A stretch of DNA of 7,233 nt from Clostridia bacterium (GCA_017462445.1 JAFTRB010000043.1:1-7233); one strand, 5' to 3'. Positions 1 to 5,367 are shown, numbered from the stretch's first letter. Made by a program: numbers and translations. Notes: generated from the letters alone by a model not told the origin.

Positions 1-309
1 GATGATTGCCCCAGATTGCTCTTTCGGTGGTTTGTCGCAAGACAAACAAGTGCGTCAGCACCAAGACCTCCCCGAGGGCTTGCACCGATAAAGAGTACCA
101 CTGAACACTATACTTTACGGGTTATCCCACACGGACCGTCGAGGACGCCGGTCCCTACACCACTAACCACTATACCAACCCAAGTCCTCATTTTGAGGGG
201 AATTTGCGTGCAAATCGATTTGGGTCGGGTCCCAACTCGCCGAAAAATGCTAGCACGCACACTGAAGTTATTTAACCATAGCGGCTATGGCGTGCGTGGC
301 CACTAATCA
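1..309 (+). ncRNA. Structured non-coding RNA, possibly raiA class
   Basis: No protein here looks real, but the + strand folds into many perfect helices. Domain 1 is closed by 19-24/90-95 and 25-29/83-87 and holds three hairpins: 30-36/41-47 with a GCAA (GNRA) tetraloop, 50-53/58-61, and 62-65/79-82 with 67-70/74-77, making a four-way junction. Domain 2 has 119-121/126-128 and 133-137/150-154. Domain 3 is closed by 178-183/220-225 around two hairpins (186-189/195-198 and 202-206/211-215). It is followed by 254-260/292-298 capping the hairpin 276-281/285-290. A closing helix 3-7/305-309 with 8-10/298-300 is possible. The GNRA loop with a C-G closing pair, plus a GUCA loop at 54-57, favour the + strand. 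It is not RNase P, tmRNA or SRP RNA by their conserved cores. Size, density of helices and the Clostridia setting recall raiA RNA, but I cannot verify that family from memory. Both ends are uncertain, and the promoter would lie outside the window. Confidence 0.5.
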
Positions 310-315
310 CTCTAT
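98..315 (+). repeat. Three copies of a 16-base motif, one after each RNA domain
   Basis: A 16-base word recurs at 98-113 (CCACTGAACACTATAC), 160-175 (CCACTAACCACTATAC) and 300-315 (CCACTAATCACTCTAT). Copies 1 and 2 agree at 14 of 16 positions, and copies 2 and 3 at 13 of 16. Each copy directly follows a folded domain of the upstream RNA, and copies 1 and 2 sit in stretches that are otherwise unpaired. The third copy crosses the stop codon and last two sense codons of the convergent regulator gene. Function is unknown: it may be a repeated single-stranded recognition element or joining segment. Confidence 0.5.
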
Positions 316-1146
316 TATCCTCTTGGATATCAGCTCCTCCTCTTCCCTGCCAATTCCCTTGGCTCTTGCGGAGTTCTGATATACCATTCTGTAGCACAGC
401 GCGTCAATAACAACCAGCCTTGATAGATGGGAGTTAAGTCCCAGAGAGCTGTGCCTTGTCTCCTCGGTGTCGGTCAGGAGTACGATATCGCTGATTCTTG
501 CGATGGGCGACCTTTCCCTCGAGGTGATGGCAATTGTGGCGGCTCCGTTTGCCTTCGCCGTCTTCATTGCCTCGGCTATATCCTTTGACGAGCCGGACTG
601 TGATATTCCTATTACGGTATCCCCCTGTCGGAGCTGGGAAACCGCTATTGCCTGCATATGCGTGTCTGCGTATGCAGAGGAGTTACACCCGGCGCGCAGG
701 AACTTGTTGGAGGCATCCTCAGCCACCGAGGCAGAGGCACCAAGCCCAATAAGCACCACTCTTCTTGATCCGGATATAGCTTCCACCGCCCTCGTCATCG
801 CCTCGGCGGATAGCGTCTTCTTCGTTCTCTCAAGAGACATGTAAGCATCGTTACACACCTTCTCAAAGATTGCGTAGGCGTCATCCTCGCCGGTAATGAT
901 CGGGGCAATTACCTTTTTCTCATGCTCCCTGGCAAGATTAAGCTTAAGCTCCTGGTAGCCCGAACAGCCCAGCCTCTTGGAGAAGCGGACTATCGTGGCC
1001 TCACTGCTTTCACAGAGCGAGGCAAGATCGGATATGGAGTACGGAAGCATCTCGCCGGAGTGAGAAAACAACCAATCAGCGACTCGCCGCTCTGACTTAC
1101 CCATCTCATTGTACATGAGCTGAGCCTGCAGCAAAGTCCTGTTCAA
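307..1146 (-). CDS. RpiR/MurR-family transcriptional regulator (HTH_6 + SIS)
   Basis: A DNA-binding regulator that senses a phosphosugar. In a 279-residue protein, the N-terminal RpiR helix-turn-helix covers about residues 5-80, with the recognition region at about 37-60 (motif SEATIVRFSKRLG). A sugar isomerase (SIS) domain covers about 127-252, with GLGASASVAEDASNKF near 134 and the phosphosugar-binding ISQSGSSKDI near 181. The length fits the family (about 280). I chose the TTG start at 1144-1146 because GGGAGG lies seven bases upstream, and because the longer reading frame to 1230 also starts at TTG, lacks a ribosome site and runs through a tandem repeat that gives a low-complexity KNLEKILKNL tail. 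It is transcribed away from the lipoprotein at 1779, from a promoter at 1428-1456. Five palindromes around that promoter suggest autoregulation. No sugar catabolic gene lies in the window, so the effector is unknown. Confidence 0.5.
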   Translation of the reverse strand: MNRTLLQAQLMYNEMGKSERRVADWLFSHSGEMLPYSISDLASLCESSEATIVRFSKRLGCSGYQELKLNLAREHEKKVIAPIITGEDDAYAIFEKVCNDAYMSLERTKKTLSAEAMTRAVEAISGSRRVVLIGLGASASVAEDASNKFLRAGCNSSAYADTHMQAIAVSQLRQGDTVIGISQSGSSKDIAEAMKTAKANGAATIAITSRERSPIARISDIVLLTDTEETRHSSLGLNSHLSRLVVIDALCYRMVYQNSARAKGIGREEEELISKRIIE

Positions 1147-1153
1147 TAACCTG

Positions 1154-1160
1154 CCTCCCT
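1154..1160 (-). promoter_or_regulatory. Ribosome binding site that sets the rpiR-type start
   Basis: On the minus strand this reads AGGGAGG, followed by seven bases and then TTG at 1146-1144. It is the only good Shine-Dalgarno sequence near the start of this gene and places the start 28 codons inside the longest open frame. Confidence 0.5.
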
Positions 1161-1196
1161 TCTCCGTGATGGCAAAACCCGTCAACGGTTTAATTA

Positions 1197-1233
1197 CAAG
1201 ATTTTTCAAGATTTTTTCAAGATTTTTCAAGAT
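1197..1233. repeat. Short tandem repeat, 10-11 base unit
   Basis: Units of CAAGATTTTT are repeated at 1197-1206, 1207-1217 (one extra T), 1218-1227 and a partial copy at 1228-1233. The array lies in the leader of the regulator mRNA, about 50 bases upstream of its ribosome binding site. Such an array can change length by slippage; whether it matters for expression is unknown. Confidence 0.5.
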
Positions 1234-1329
1234 CGCCTGAAGTCCACCAAATTCACAGGCCCGATGAAAAAGCTATACAGCCTCATCATTCAATCAAAAA
1301 ACGAATTGCAGACCTGCATTTTTCCATTT

Positions 1330-1346
1330 ATGAAAATAATTTTCAT
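1330..1346. promoter_or_regulatory. Operator palindrome 1 (putative RpiR-type site)
   Basis: ATGAAAATAATTTTCAT is a perfect 17-base palindrome with 8-base arms around a single A. It lies in the transcribed leader of the regulator gene, about 83 bases downstream of the inferred start of transcription. RpiR-family proteins commonly bind GAAA/TTTC inverted repeats, so assignment to the adjacent regulator is inference. Confidence 0.5.
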
Positions 1347-1381
1347 TTTTTCGCTAAATTTGTTGTCATTCAAACGGATTT

Positions 1382-1398
1382 TTGAAAATCTATTTCAT
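1382..1398. promoter_or_regulatory. Operator palindrome 2 (putative RpiR-type site)
   Basis: TTGAAAATCTATTTCAT is a variant of site 1, with perfect TGAAA and TTTCA half-sites. Its centre (1390) is 52 bases from that of site 1 and 22 bases from site 3, close to whole turns of the helix. Confidence 0.5.
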
Positions 1399-1402
1399 TT
1401 AC

Positions 1403-1421
1403 TGTGAAATTTACTTTCACA
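1403..1421. promoter_or_regulatory. Operator palindrome 3 at the rpiR-type start of transcription
   Basis: TGTGAAA and TTTCACA arms, perfect over seven bases, flank a five-base spacer. The site covers the inferred transcription start (about 1421) and the first bases of the mRNA of the minus-strand regulator gene. A bound protein there would block the promoter, consistent with autorepression. Confidence 0.5.
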
Positions 1422-1427
1422 TTTTCG

Positions 1428-1456
1428 ATTTTATCAGAAAAAACCATATTTGTCAA
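1428..1456 (-). promoter_or_regulatory. Sigma-A promoter of the RpiR-type regulator gene
   Basis: On the minus strand, TTGACA (1456-1451) is followed by exactly 17 bases and TAAAAT (1433-1428). This predicts transcription from about 1421 and a leader of about 275 bases before the TTG start at 1146. The leader contains operators 1 to 3 and the tandem repeat. Confidence 0.5.
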
Positions 1457-1550
1457 TAGCTTTTTGCAATTTTTTTAGATTTTTTTGTATGCAAAATATT
1501 TTAAATATTTTATAAATATACTATTGCTTCTATCGGGAAAGCGGCAGATT

Positions 1551-1567
1551 TTGAAAATAATTTTCAT
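1551..1567. promoter_or_regulatory. Operator palindrome 4 (putative RpiR-type site)
   Basis: TTGAAAATAATTTTCAT differs from site 1 only in the first base and contains a perfect 15-base palindrome (1552-1566). It lies upstream of the regulator promoter and about 110 bases upstream of the -35 box of the lipoprotein promoter. Its centre (1559) is 147 bases, about 14 helical turns, from that of site 3. Confidence 0.5.
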
Positions 1568-1600
1568 TTTTTCAGTTATTTGCAGAAATTCTGTGAAATT

Positions 1601-1617
1601 TTGAAAAGAATTTTCAT
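1601..1617. promoter_or_regulatory. Operator palindrome 5 (putative RpiR-type site)
   Basis: TTGAAAAGAATTTTCAT has perfect TGAAAA and TTTTCA arms around GAA and differs from site 4 at one position. It is the site nearest to the lipoprotein promoter, ending about 59 bases before that -35 box. An extra half-site (GTGAAA) lies just upstream at 1593-1598. Confidence 0.5.
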
Positions 1618-1675
1618 TAATCATTTGTTCATATTTATCCCCGCTTTTTTGTCAGAAGTAAGATGCTTTTTCCGC

Positions 1676-1704
1676 TTGACTTGATGGCGCGAATGGGTTA
1701 TAAT
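1676..1704 (+). promoter_or_regulatory. Sigma-A promoter of the CxxC lipoprotein gene
   Basis: TTGACT (1676-1681), a 17-base spacer, then a perfect TATAAT (1699-1704). Transcription is expected from about 1711, giving a leader of about 68 bases before the start codon at 1779. Confidence 0.5.
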
Positions 1705-1723
1705 TATGATGATGAAATATTGC

Positions 1724-1757
1724 GCTAAAATAATATAAATATATAAAATATTTTAGC
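1724..1757 (+). promoter_or_regulatory. Inverted repeat in the lipoprotein mRNA leader
   Basis: GCTAAAATA (1724-1732) and TATTTTAGC (1749-1757) are perfect nine-base arms around a 16-base A/T loop. The repeat is transcribed and ends eight bases before the ribosome binding site. It could be an operator for an unknown regulator or a leader hairpin that affects translation or mRNA stability. It is not followed by a U run, so it is not an intrinsic terminator. Confidence 0.5.
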
Positions 1758-1778
1758 AAGCATTAGGAGATGAGATTT

Positions 1779-2414
1779 ATGAAAAAGCTAATCGCGCTTC
1801 TGCTTATTATAGCTGCGGCATTTTCGCTCACAGCCTGCCAATCTCCCGCCGACCCGCCAAAGCCCGACGAGGAGAACCCCTGCAAAAACGGACACAGCTT
1901 TGGCGATTGGGTAGTGGTAACAGAGACAACCTGCGAGGATGACGGCGAAAGATACCGCGAATGCACGGTCTGCCTGTTCATCGAGGAGGAGTTCACCAAG
2001 GCGTCCCCCGACCATCACAAGTATTCCGACTGGAGGACAACCCTCTCCGCGACCTGCGTCGACGAGGGCGAGAAGCGCCGCACCTGTAGTGTGTGCAGTA
2101 ACCCGGAAACGGAAATCATTCCCGCTACGGGCGCTCACAACTATGTCAACTATATTTGCTCGGTTTGCGGCGGCATCGAGGAGGGCACTCCGATAATCCC
2201 CCCTGCTCCGACAGTTCCCGACGACTGCAGCCATGAATACTCAACCGTAACATATCCTGCTGATTGCGAAAATCCGGGCTATGTCCTCCACACCTGCACC
2301 AAGTGCGGCGCCTTCTACAAATCTGACTTTGTCGCGCCCCTCGGCCACACCGGCAGCACCTACTGCACCACCTGCGGCGAGGCAATCCTCCCCGAGGACG
2401 ATTTTGACGACTAA
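1779..2414 (+). CDS. Secreted lipoprotein with CxxC repeats
   Basis: A surface lipoprotein of 211 residues. A lysine-rich start, a hydrophobic stretch (residues 4-17) and the lipobox LTAC put the lipidated cysteine at residue 20. The ATG at 1779 was chosen because AGGAG (1765-1769) stands nine bases upstream, whereas it directly abuts the earlier in-frame ATG at 1770. The mature part starts with a proline/acidic linker and then repeats a module of the form H-x-(Y/F)-x4-8-(T/D)-C-x3-G-x5-C-x2-C three times. CxxC pairs are at 62/65, 103/106, 127/130, 173/176 and 196/199. Similar modules are common in extracellular proteins of Clostridia. Metal binding by the cysteine pairs is plausible but unproven. 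The tail is very acidic (EDDFDD). Transcription comes from its own promoter at 1676, and a terminator follows 26 bases after the stop. The specific function is unknown. Confidence 0.5.
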   Translation: MKKLIALLLIIAAAFSLTACQSPADPPKPDEENPCKNGHSFGDWVVVTETTCEDDGERYRECTVCLFIEEEFTKASPDHHKYSDWRTTLSATCVDEGEKRRTCSVCSNPETEIIPATGAHNYVNYICSVCGGIEEGTPIIPPAPTVPDDCSHEYSTVTYPADCENPGYVLHTCTKCGAFYKSDFVAPLGHTGSTYCTTCGEAILPEDDFDD

Positions 2415-2439
2415 ACCCTTCTTTGCAATTCAACAGCAA

Positions 2440-2480
2440 AAAAGAGCATACAGGCAAATTTGCTTGTATGCTCTTTTATT
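2440..2480. terminator. Bidirectional intrinsic terminator
   Basis: A 13-base perfect stem (2440-2452 with 2465-2477) continues inward with G-T, G-C, C-G and A-T pairs. It has an A run on its left and a T-rich tract on its right. It ends the + strand lipoprotein transcript and, read on the minus strand, the phosphatase transcript whose stop is at 2542. Confidence 0.5.
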
Positions 2481-2541
2481 TATTTTCTCTTTTTTAATTT
2501 TCGGTTGGCTTATTCAGAAGTGTCGAGTCTGTAAGCAACCT

Positions 2542-3237
2542 TTATACATATGTAACCTCGCCATTATCAAGGCACAGGCAGGCAAGCCTGCCGCCAAAGG
2601 TAGCGGCACAATCGATAAATACCATATTTCCACTTTTATATACCTCGTGCCTGCCCGAGAGCGAGATGGTGGGCGTATGGCCAACAACCACCGTTAAATC
2701 GGGCGAATAATAGACCTTATCAAGCTCGGGACGGGAGAACGCCAGCTCGTCAAGGCAGTAGTCCTCCAGCTCCCTCTCGGGAGAATAGCCACCGAGGCCC
2801 GCGTGTACAAGCAGGAATTGTCTGCCGTCGCTTAACCTGACCTCCTCATAAAGCGAAAAGCTTGCGATATATTCCAAAAGCTCCTCTCTCTCCTCGGGGC
2901 TTAAGCTACGGAAATCGCGAAGGGTCGTATCTCCGCCGTCCGACTGCCACATAGCAACAGCCGAGAGCAATTCGCTCTCCATATCCACCGCGCTCTCCTC
3001 TGTTATCTCCCTGTTAAGCCTCCTTAAAAGAAAGTAAGCCGTAACATCGTGGTTGCCTATGATGGGAAAGACATTAGCCCTCGCGGACATATCGCGCAGC
3101 ACCGCCACCGGCTTCTCGCCTCTATCCACCACATCACCCAGCACATAGAGCCTGTCCTCCTCGCCAAGGTTGATTTTCTTTATCATCTCGCGGTATTTAT
3201 CATATTCACCGTGGATATCACTTACAACATAGGTCAT
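2542..3237 (-). CDS. PPP-type metallophosphatase (calcineurin-like)
   Basis: A cytoplasmic two-metal phosphoesterase of 231 residues. All signature motifs of the phosphoprotein phosphatase superfamily are present in order: SDIHGEYD (residues 6-13), GDVVDRG (34-40), GNHD (61-64), LLVHAGL (142-148) and GHTP (186-189). Expected metal ligands are D7, H9, D35, N62, H145 and H187. Relatives include the lambda phosphatase, PrpA/PrpE-type protein phosphatases and the ApaH diadenosine tetraphosphatase. The substrate (phosphoprotein or dinucleoside polyphosphate) cannot be decided here. The ATG at 3235-3237 was chosen over one five codons upstream: GGGAGG lies seven bases before it, and this ATG overlaps the upstream stop codon as ATGA, which implies translational coupling to the lipoprotein gene. 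No signal peptide or membrane segment is seen. Confidence 0.5.
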   Translation of the reverse strand: MTYVVSDIHGEYDKYREMIKKINLGEEDRLYVLGDVVDRGEKPVAVLRDMSARANVFPIIGNHDVTAYFLLRRLNREITEESAVDMESELLSAVAMWQSDGGDTTLRDFRSLSPEEREELLEYIASFSLYEEVRLSDGRQFLLVHAGLGGYSPERELEDYCLDELAFSRPELDKVYYSPDLTVVVGHTPTISLSGRHEVYKSGNMVFIDCAATFGGRLACLCLDNGEVTYV

Positions 3238-3752
3238 TTTTCTGCCTCCCATTCTACAAGCCCGATATGTATTCCCGGGGTGTCCATTCCGTCGCCCCGA
3301 TATTCTCCGTTTGAAATATCCTCCTCGCGCCTGATTACATAAATAGAGAATATTCCCTCTCTCTCGGGCATGCCCTTTGCGCCGGCTATCTCATAGATAT
3401 ACATTCGATAAGTGCCGCCCGTTGTCGAAAATTGGTAGCAATAGCGGTATTCCTTAAGCTCCGAGTCCTCGCTTAACGAAGTATTGGCATAGCGGGTAAA
3501 TGAGGACATCATCATACCGCTGACATAGCTTATCAGCCCGTCAACCTGATTTTCCACATCCGCCAGCTCCTTCGCCTCCCGTGAGAGGAGCGAGAGAATT
3601 CCCTCTCTGTCAGCGCTCTGTATTTTTTCCATAACATCCATAAAATTGTCCTGCATCTGCTCAAGGTCGCTCCTTACCAGAACGCAGGAGGACACCGAGA
3701 GTAAAAGGGCAAGAGCGAGAAGAAAAGCCAGAGTTTTCTTTATAAGCCTCAT
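3234..3752 (-). CDS. Small lipoprotein, DUF5104-like
   Basis: A predicted membrane-anchored lipoprotein of 172 residues. Basic residues (R2, K5, K6), a leucine/alanine-rich core and the lipobox SVSSC place the lipidated cysteine at residue 23. The mature domain has a helical first half, with DNFMDVMEKIQSADREGILSLLSREA followed by an ENQVDGLISYVSG region. The second half is strand-rich (EYRYCYQFSTTGGTYRMYIYEI, then GIFSIYVIRRE). This order resembles DUF5104 lipoproteins of Clostridia: a short helix pair, a loop, then strands ending in a Gly-Ile-x-Ser-Ile element. The family call is from memory of its pattern. The ribosome site GGAGGG lies just upstream of the ATG. It is the first gene of a two-gene unit and overlaps the phosphatase by four bases. 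Its role is unknown; the coupling suggests it acts with the phosphatase or is made in fixed proportion to it. Confidence 0.5.
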   Translation of the reverse strand: MRLIKKTLAFLLALALLLSVSSCVLVRSDLEQMQDNFMDVMEKIQSADREGILSLLSREAKELADVENQVDGLISYVSGMMMSSFTRYANTSLSEDSELKEYRYCYQFSTTGGTYRMYIYEIAGAKGMPEREGIFSIYVIRREEDISNGEYRGDGMDTPGIHIGLVEWEAEK

Positions 3753-3811
3753 ATTCCCTCCGAAAGCTTTTTCTTTTATTTTAACATATTTTTTCGCTCT
3801 TGTGTAAAAAA

Positions 3812-3840
3812 ATTATAAAATTCTTATTTTTTGACATAAT
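3812..3840 (-). promoter_or_regulatory. Weak candidate promoter for the lipoprotein-phosphatase pair
   Basis: On the minus strand a perfect TATAAT lies at 3817-3812, but no good -35 box stands 16-18 bases upstream (ATTATG at 3840-3835). It is the best -10 box in the divergent gap, about 60 bases upstream of the start codon. An activator or a different promoter is possible. Confidence 0.5.
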
Positions 3841-3859
3841 GGCATATTGGTTACAAATC

Positions 3860-3888
3860 TTGACATATATGGGTTAGTGTGGTATACT
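3860..3888 (+). promoter_or_regulatory. Sigma-A promoter of the acyltransferase gene
   Basis: A perfect TTGACA (3860-3865), a 17-base spacer and TATACT (3883-3888). Transcription from about 3895 leaves a 30-base leader. A second TTGACATA lies 29 bases upstream (3831-3838) without a usable -10 box. Confidence 0.5.
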
Positions 3889-3924
3889 ATGCGTAGCCCC
3901 CTGAATATATTTTAAGAGGACATT

Positions 3925-5235
3925 ATGAAAATTAAGATTATTGAAAAGCCCTTCTCGGAGGTAATTGCCGAGCACAGAGCGAAAAAAGAGAAACACCAAA
4001 GACCAAAGCGCCCGAATATATTTTTCCGCACGCTTATGAAGCTTATCGCTCTGCCCGACCTTATAGCCACCCACTTTCGCTGCGAGAGGGTTGGAATGGA
4101 GCGCCTCGGCAAAAAGGAGCCTGCCTTCTTCCTGATGAACCACTCCAGCTTTATAGATCTGGAGATAGTGGCAGATATTCTCTACCCCCGTCCCTTCAAC
4201 ATCGTTGCCACCACCGATGGCTTTATCGGCAAGGACTGGCTCATGCGACAGATCGGCTGCATTCCAACAAAGAAGTTTGTCACGGATACCACCCTTGTGC
4301 GCGATATGCTTCACACGGTAAAGATGCTTGGCGACAGCGTTGTCATGTACCCCGAGGTCGGCTACTCCTTTGACGGAACCGCAACCACAATGCCCGATAC
4401 CCTTGGCAAATGCGTCAAGCTTCTGGGAATTCCCCTCTGTATAATAACCACCTACGGCGCCTTTGCCCGTGACCCCCTATACAACAACCTTCACCGCCGC
4501 CGCGTGAATGTCTCGGCAAAAATGGAATACCTCCTCTCTGCCGAGGAGGTCGCAAATATGAGCGCCGAGGAGATCAACTCTCTTATCCGTGAGCGCTTCT
4601 CCTTCGATTCCTTCGGCTGGCAGAGAGCGAACCGTATAAAAATCGACGAGCCCTTCCGCGCCGAGGGGCTTAACCGTGTGCTGTACAAATGCCCCCACTG
4701 CCTTAAGGAGGGCAAAATGCGCGGGGAGGGCATCACCCTGGAATGCACAGCCTGCGGAGCTAAATACACCCTCGACGAATACGGGGAATTGATCGGCGAA
4801 AATGTACCCACCGCCTTCTCGCATCCTCCCCTTTGGTACGCCTGGGAGCGTGAGTGCGTAAGAGAGGAGCTTCTCCGCGGTGAATATTCGCTCGATGTCC
4901 CCTGCGACATAATGGTCAGCGTTGATACAAAAAGGCTCTTCCACATCGGCGAGGGCAGACTGACCCACAGTTCCGAGGGCTTCCACCTCACCGATAGCTC
5001 AGGCGAGCTGGACTACAAGCAGAAGCCCACCGCCTCATACAGCATCAACTCCGACTTCAACTGGTACGAACTAGGCGACATCATCGGTATCGGTGACGGC
5101 GAATGCCTCTACTACTGCTTCCCCAAGACCGACGGAGACATCGTCACAAAGGTTCGCCTCGCCGCCGAGGAGCTTTATAAGCTTGCCAAAGAAGGCCTCG
5201 AAGCCCTTCGCGAGCCGAATAGCGAGCAAAGCTAG
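3925..5235 (+). CDS. PlsC-like 1-acylglycerol-3-phosphate acyltransferase with zinc ribbon
   Basis: A predicted membrane-associated acyltransferase of 436 residues in phospholipid synthesis. The catalytic NHxxxxD motif is NHSSFID (residues 72-78). A block II element with GCIPTKK follows near 111-117, and block III is YPEVGYS (142-148), where the canonical glycine after PE is a valine. Conserved hydrophobic segments flank these. After about residue 240 a four-cysteine zinc ribbon appears (CPHC 256-259, CTAC 274-277), then a roughly 150-residue C-terminal domain with many aromatic residues and alternating polarity. Clostridia have a family with this PlsC-plus-zinc-ribbon layout, often annotated simply as acyltransferase. 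PlsC proteins alone are about 200-250 residues, so almost half of this one is extra. The start at 3925 has GAGGA four bases upstream (3916-3920). The substrate is uncertain: lysophosphatidate is only the default. It ends in TAG, and the same frame stays open for 43 more codons. Confidence 0.5.
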   Translation: MKIKIIEKPFSEVIAEHRAKKEKHQRPKRPNIFFRTLMKLIALPDLIATHFRCERVGMERLGKKEPAFFLMNHSSFIDLEIVADILYPRPFNIVATTDGFIGKDWLMRQIGCIPTKKFVTDTTLVRDMLHTVKMLGDSVVMYPEVGYSFDGTATTMPDTLGKCVKLLGIPLCIITTYGAFARDPLYNNLHRRRVNVSAKMEYLLSAEEVANMSAEEINSLIRERFSFDSFGWQRANRIKIDEPFRAEGLNRVLYKCPHCLKEGKMRGEGITLECTACGAKYTLDEYGELIGENVPTAFSHPPLWYAWERECVREELLRGEYSLDVPCDIMVSVDTKRLFHIGEGRLTHSSEGFHLTDSSGELDYKQKPTASYSINSDFNWYELGDIIGIGDGECLYYCFPKTDGDIVTKVRLAAEELYKLAKEGLEALREPNSEQS

Positions 5236-5367
5236 CAGACCTTCTCCGTATGTAAAAAGCGCGAAAAGGCCTTCAAGGCAATAGCGCGAATTCTGTCCCC
5301 TGCCAAAATTCACAAAAGGAAGCTTGAAAAGCGCTCCGCCGCAAAAGCATTAAATCTTCTGATATAA
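5236..5367 (+). other. In-frame open extension after the acyltransferase TAG
   Basis: After the TAG at 5233-5235 the acyltransferase frame runs on for 43 sense codons to TAA at 5365-5367, eight bases before the terminator stem. The encoded tail would be strongly basic, with KKREKAFKAIARIL and HKRKLEKR stretches, and its codons resemble those of the gene. It may be a former C-terminus cut off by a recent nonsense change, a readthrough tail, or chance, since an open run of this length is not rare. No ribosome site marks a separate small gene. Confidence 0.5.

Noticed and set aside
160..171. tRNA D-arm-like segment on the minus strand (GGTATAGTGGTTAGTG)
   Set aside because: No acceptor stem, anticodon arm or T-arm can be built around it; it is the complement of the 16-base motif.
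16..306. Open frame of 96 codons over the RNA region
   Set aside because: Low-complexity Pro/Thr/Arg-rich translation, no ribosome site and no recognisable domain; the stretch is explained by RNA helices.
1..309. RNase P RNA, tmRNA, 6S or SRP RNA
   Set aside because: The conserved cores of these RNAs (for example GAGGAAAGTCC of RNase P, the SRP GGAA/GNAR loop, tmRNA tRNA-like ends) are absent on both strands.
467..844. + strand open frames opposite the RpiR-type gene
   Set aside because: Antisense shadows of a well-supported gene, without ribosome sites or domains.
1239..1302. Minus-strand upstream open frame of about 20 codons in the regulator leader
   Set aside because: No Shine-Dalgarno sequence precedes its ATG pair, and the length is within chance.
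1788..2457. Minus-strand and alternative-frame open frames over the CxxC lipoprotein
   Set aside because: They lack start signals and domains; the + frame has a clear signal peptide, lipobox and repeats.
2281..2697. 138-codon + strand frame crossing the terminator
   Set aside because: It overlaps a real gene, passes through the terminator and reads antisense into the phosphatase.
4477..4991. Two long minus-strand frames inside the acyltransferase
   Set aside because: Shadows caused by codon bias; the opposite strand has catalytic motifs and a zinc ribbon.
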